From assembly GCA_031549925.1 (NCBI GenBank), contig JAVBPA010000071.1, forward strand, positions 1 through 6,453: a stretch of DNA of 6,453 bases. Reading direction: 5' to 3'. The position numbers were made by a program, and so were the translations under genes. A model generated the notes under the pieces. The model saw nothing but the letters and a program-made list of their open reading frames with translations. It made no database searches and had not been told where the DNA came from. The stretch's first letter is position 1. The number at the start of each line of letters is the position of its first letter. Positions 5,746 through 6,453 of this stretch are shown here, piece after piece. This stretch comes from JAVBPA01 sp031549925 (lineage in GTDB: Bacteria > Bacillota > Clostridia > Oscillospirales > CAG-272).

Positions 5746-6453
5746 TCAGCACCAGGGACGGATTCTTTGCTGGTATGGATCCGTAGATTCAATTTCAGAA
5801 CAGCGGAATAAAACCGCAAGCTCCCGGAAAGCTGACATAACTTCCGGTATTTCACGTAAATAATTATACATATCGCCGCTGTTGTTATTGCGATAACAGC
5901 GGTAATATTCTATTTTGGCACGCAAATATATTATACGCCATTTCCATGATTTTCTTGCCCATTCCTGTATCATAGAATCTATTTTAACAGCTTTCATATA
6001 TGCTTTTTCCGCATCATTCATATCAACAGGTTTGCTTTGACATATATTTGTATGACATTTTTCTATAAGTTCGCAAAGTTCGACAAATAACTTTGTATCA
6101 ATAAGACCGAATTCGTAATTTGCGTAATCTGAAAGTATATCACTGTAATTTGCGTTGCCGTTAAAATAAAAACCGGAAATTATAAATTTGTTTATATCTT
6201 CATAAATCCCTTCGGAATAATAAAATCCTCCGTCTGTTTTTTTTGCATGTTCTTTCCATAAATTTGAAAAACGCTGCGGAAGAGGATTTGCTCCGAATCC
6301 TCCCCAGGGGTATAACCCCCACATACTTATTTCAGGAAATGTTATAAGAGGCAAATTTCCGGGAACTCCGCAGTCAAGCGGATATCTCGGATAATTTTCA
6401 TGAGCGTCGGCTAATATTATATCACACCATTTTTCGTCTTCTAAACTTTTTGA
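5746..6453 (-). CDS. C-terminal part of a larger protein, possibly glycoside-hydrolase-like (start outside window)
   Basis: The minus-strand frame is open from the right edge to a TGA at 5748-5746, giving 235 visible codons. A TTG at 6354-6352 could be mistaken for a start, but the frame continues unbroken upstream with protein-like sequence (for example ILADAHENYPRYPL at visible residues 13-26), so the true start lies beyond the window. The visible part is rich in aromatic residues, with MWGLYPWGGFGANPLP (visible 44-59) and GGFYYSEGIYEDINK (visible 75-89) as its most distinctive blocks, then a helical, charged C-terminal half ending in RIRPWC. There is no membrane segment or sorting signal in the visible part. 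These blocks remind me of large uncharacterised proteins that look like carbohydrate-active enzymes in Clostridia and Paenibacillus. That is recollection and not shown by a catalytic motif, so the function is tentative. It is convergent with the ABC operon, with a 34-base gap. Confidence 0.75.
   Translation of the reverse strand, partial: SKSLEDEKWCDIILADAHENYPRYPLDCGVPGNLPLITFPEISMWGLYPWGGFGANPLPQRFSNLWKEHAKKTDGGFYYSEGIYEDINKFIISGFYFNGNANYSDILSDYANYEFGLIDTKLFVELCELIEKCHTNICQSKPVDMNDAEKAYMKAVKIDSMIQEWARKSWKWRIIYLRAKIEYYRCYRNNNSGDMYNYLREIPEVMSAFRELAVLFRCSEIESTDPYQQRIRPWC

Noticed and set aside
6352..6354. TTG as the start of the right-hand minus-strand gene
   Set aside because: The frame stays open with protein-like sequence to the window edge, so the TTG is most likely an internal leucine codon.
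1..6453. CRISPR array, insertion sequence, tRNA or riboswitch
   Set aside because: No regularly spaced direct repeats, transposase-like frame, cloverleaf or conserved aptamer-like GC-bearing leader was seen by reading both strands; this was by eye, without covariance or profile searches.

Overview
This is an AT-rich window (roughly one third G+C by eye). It has strong GGAGG-type ribosome binding sites, TTGACA/TATAAT-like promoters and Ile ATA / Lys AAA-biased codons. Together these suggest a low-GC Gram-positive bacterium, most likely an anaerobic member of the Clostridia, because a glycyl-radical-enzyme activase is present. That assignment is inference; there is no rRNA or other phylogenetic marker here.

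Layout from left to right. A minus-strand gene of unknown function, with one predicted membrane segment, runs off the left edge (1-683). A 294-base AT-rich intergenic region follows. It carries back-to-back extended -10 promoters and an unusual density of TTGAT/ATCAA words. Next is a plus-strand gene for a radical-SAM glycyl-radical-enzyme activating protein (978-1886), with the radical-SAM cysteine triad and two inserted ferredoxin-type [4Fe-4S] motifs. No glycyl radical enzyme is visible beside it. A 119-base spacer holds a perfect 7-bp inverted repeat and a near-consensus promoter that drives two overlapping genes (2006-3859 and 3852-5711). These encode the two half-transporters of a heterodimeric type IV ABC exporter. 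The last gene is convergent: a minus-strand C-terminal fragment (5746-6453) of a larger protein whose start lies outside the window. It possibly belongs to a glycoside-hydrolase-like family.

The two ABC genes clearly work together. The first has Asp instead of the catalytic Glu after Walker B but a perfect LSGGQ signature. The second has the catalytic Glu but a degenerate LSTGE signature. The dimer is therefore expected to have one competent and one degenerate ATP site, as in the TM287/288, BmrCD and LmrCD class. Nothing in the sequence gives the exported substrate. The activase has its own promoter and is probably transcribed alone, so its partner enzyme must be encoded elsewhere.

I found no CRISPR, mobile element, RNA gene or clearly novel multi-gene system. 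The points most worth a second look are the orphan activase, the odd start of the second ABC gene (an ideally placed but out-of-frame ATG), the inverted repeat next to the ABC promoter, and the repeated TTGAT motif in the divergent intergenic region.
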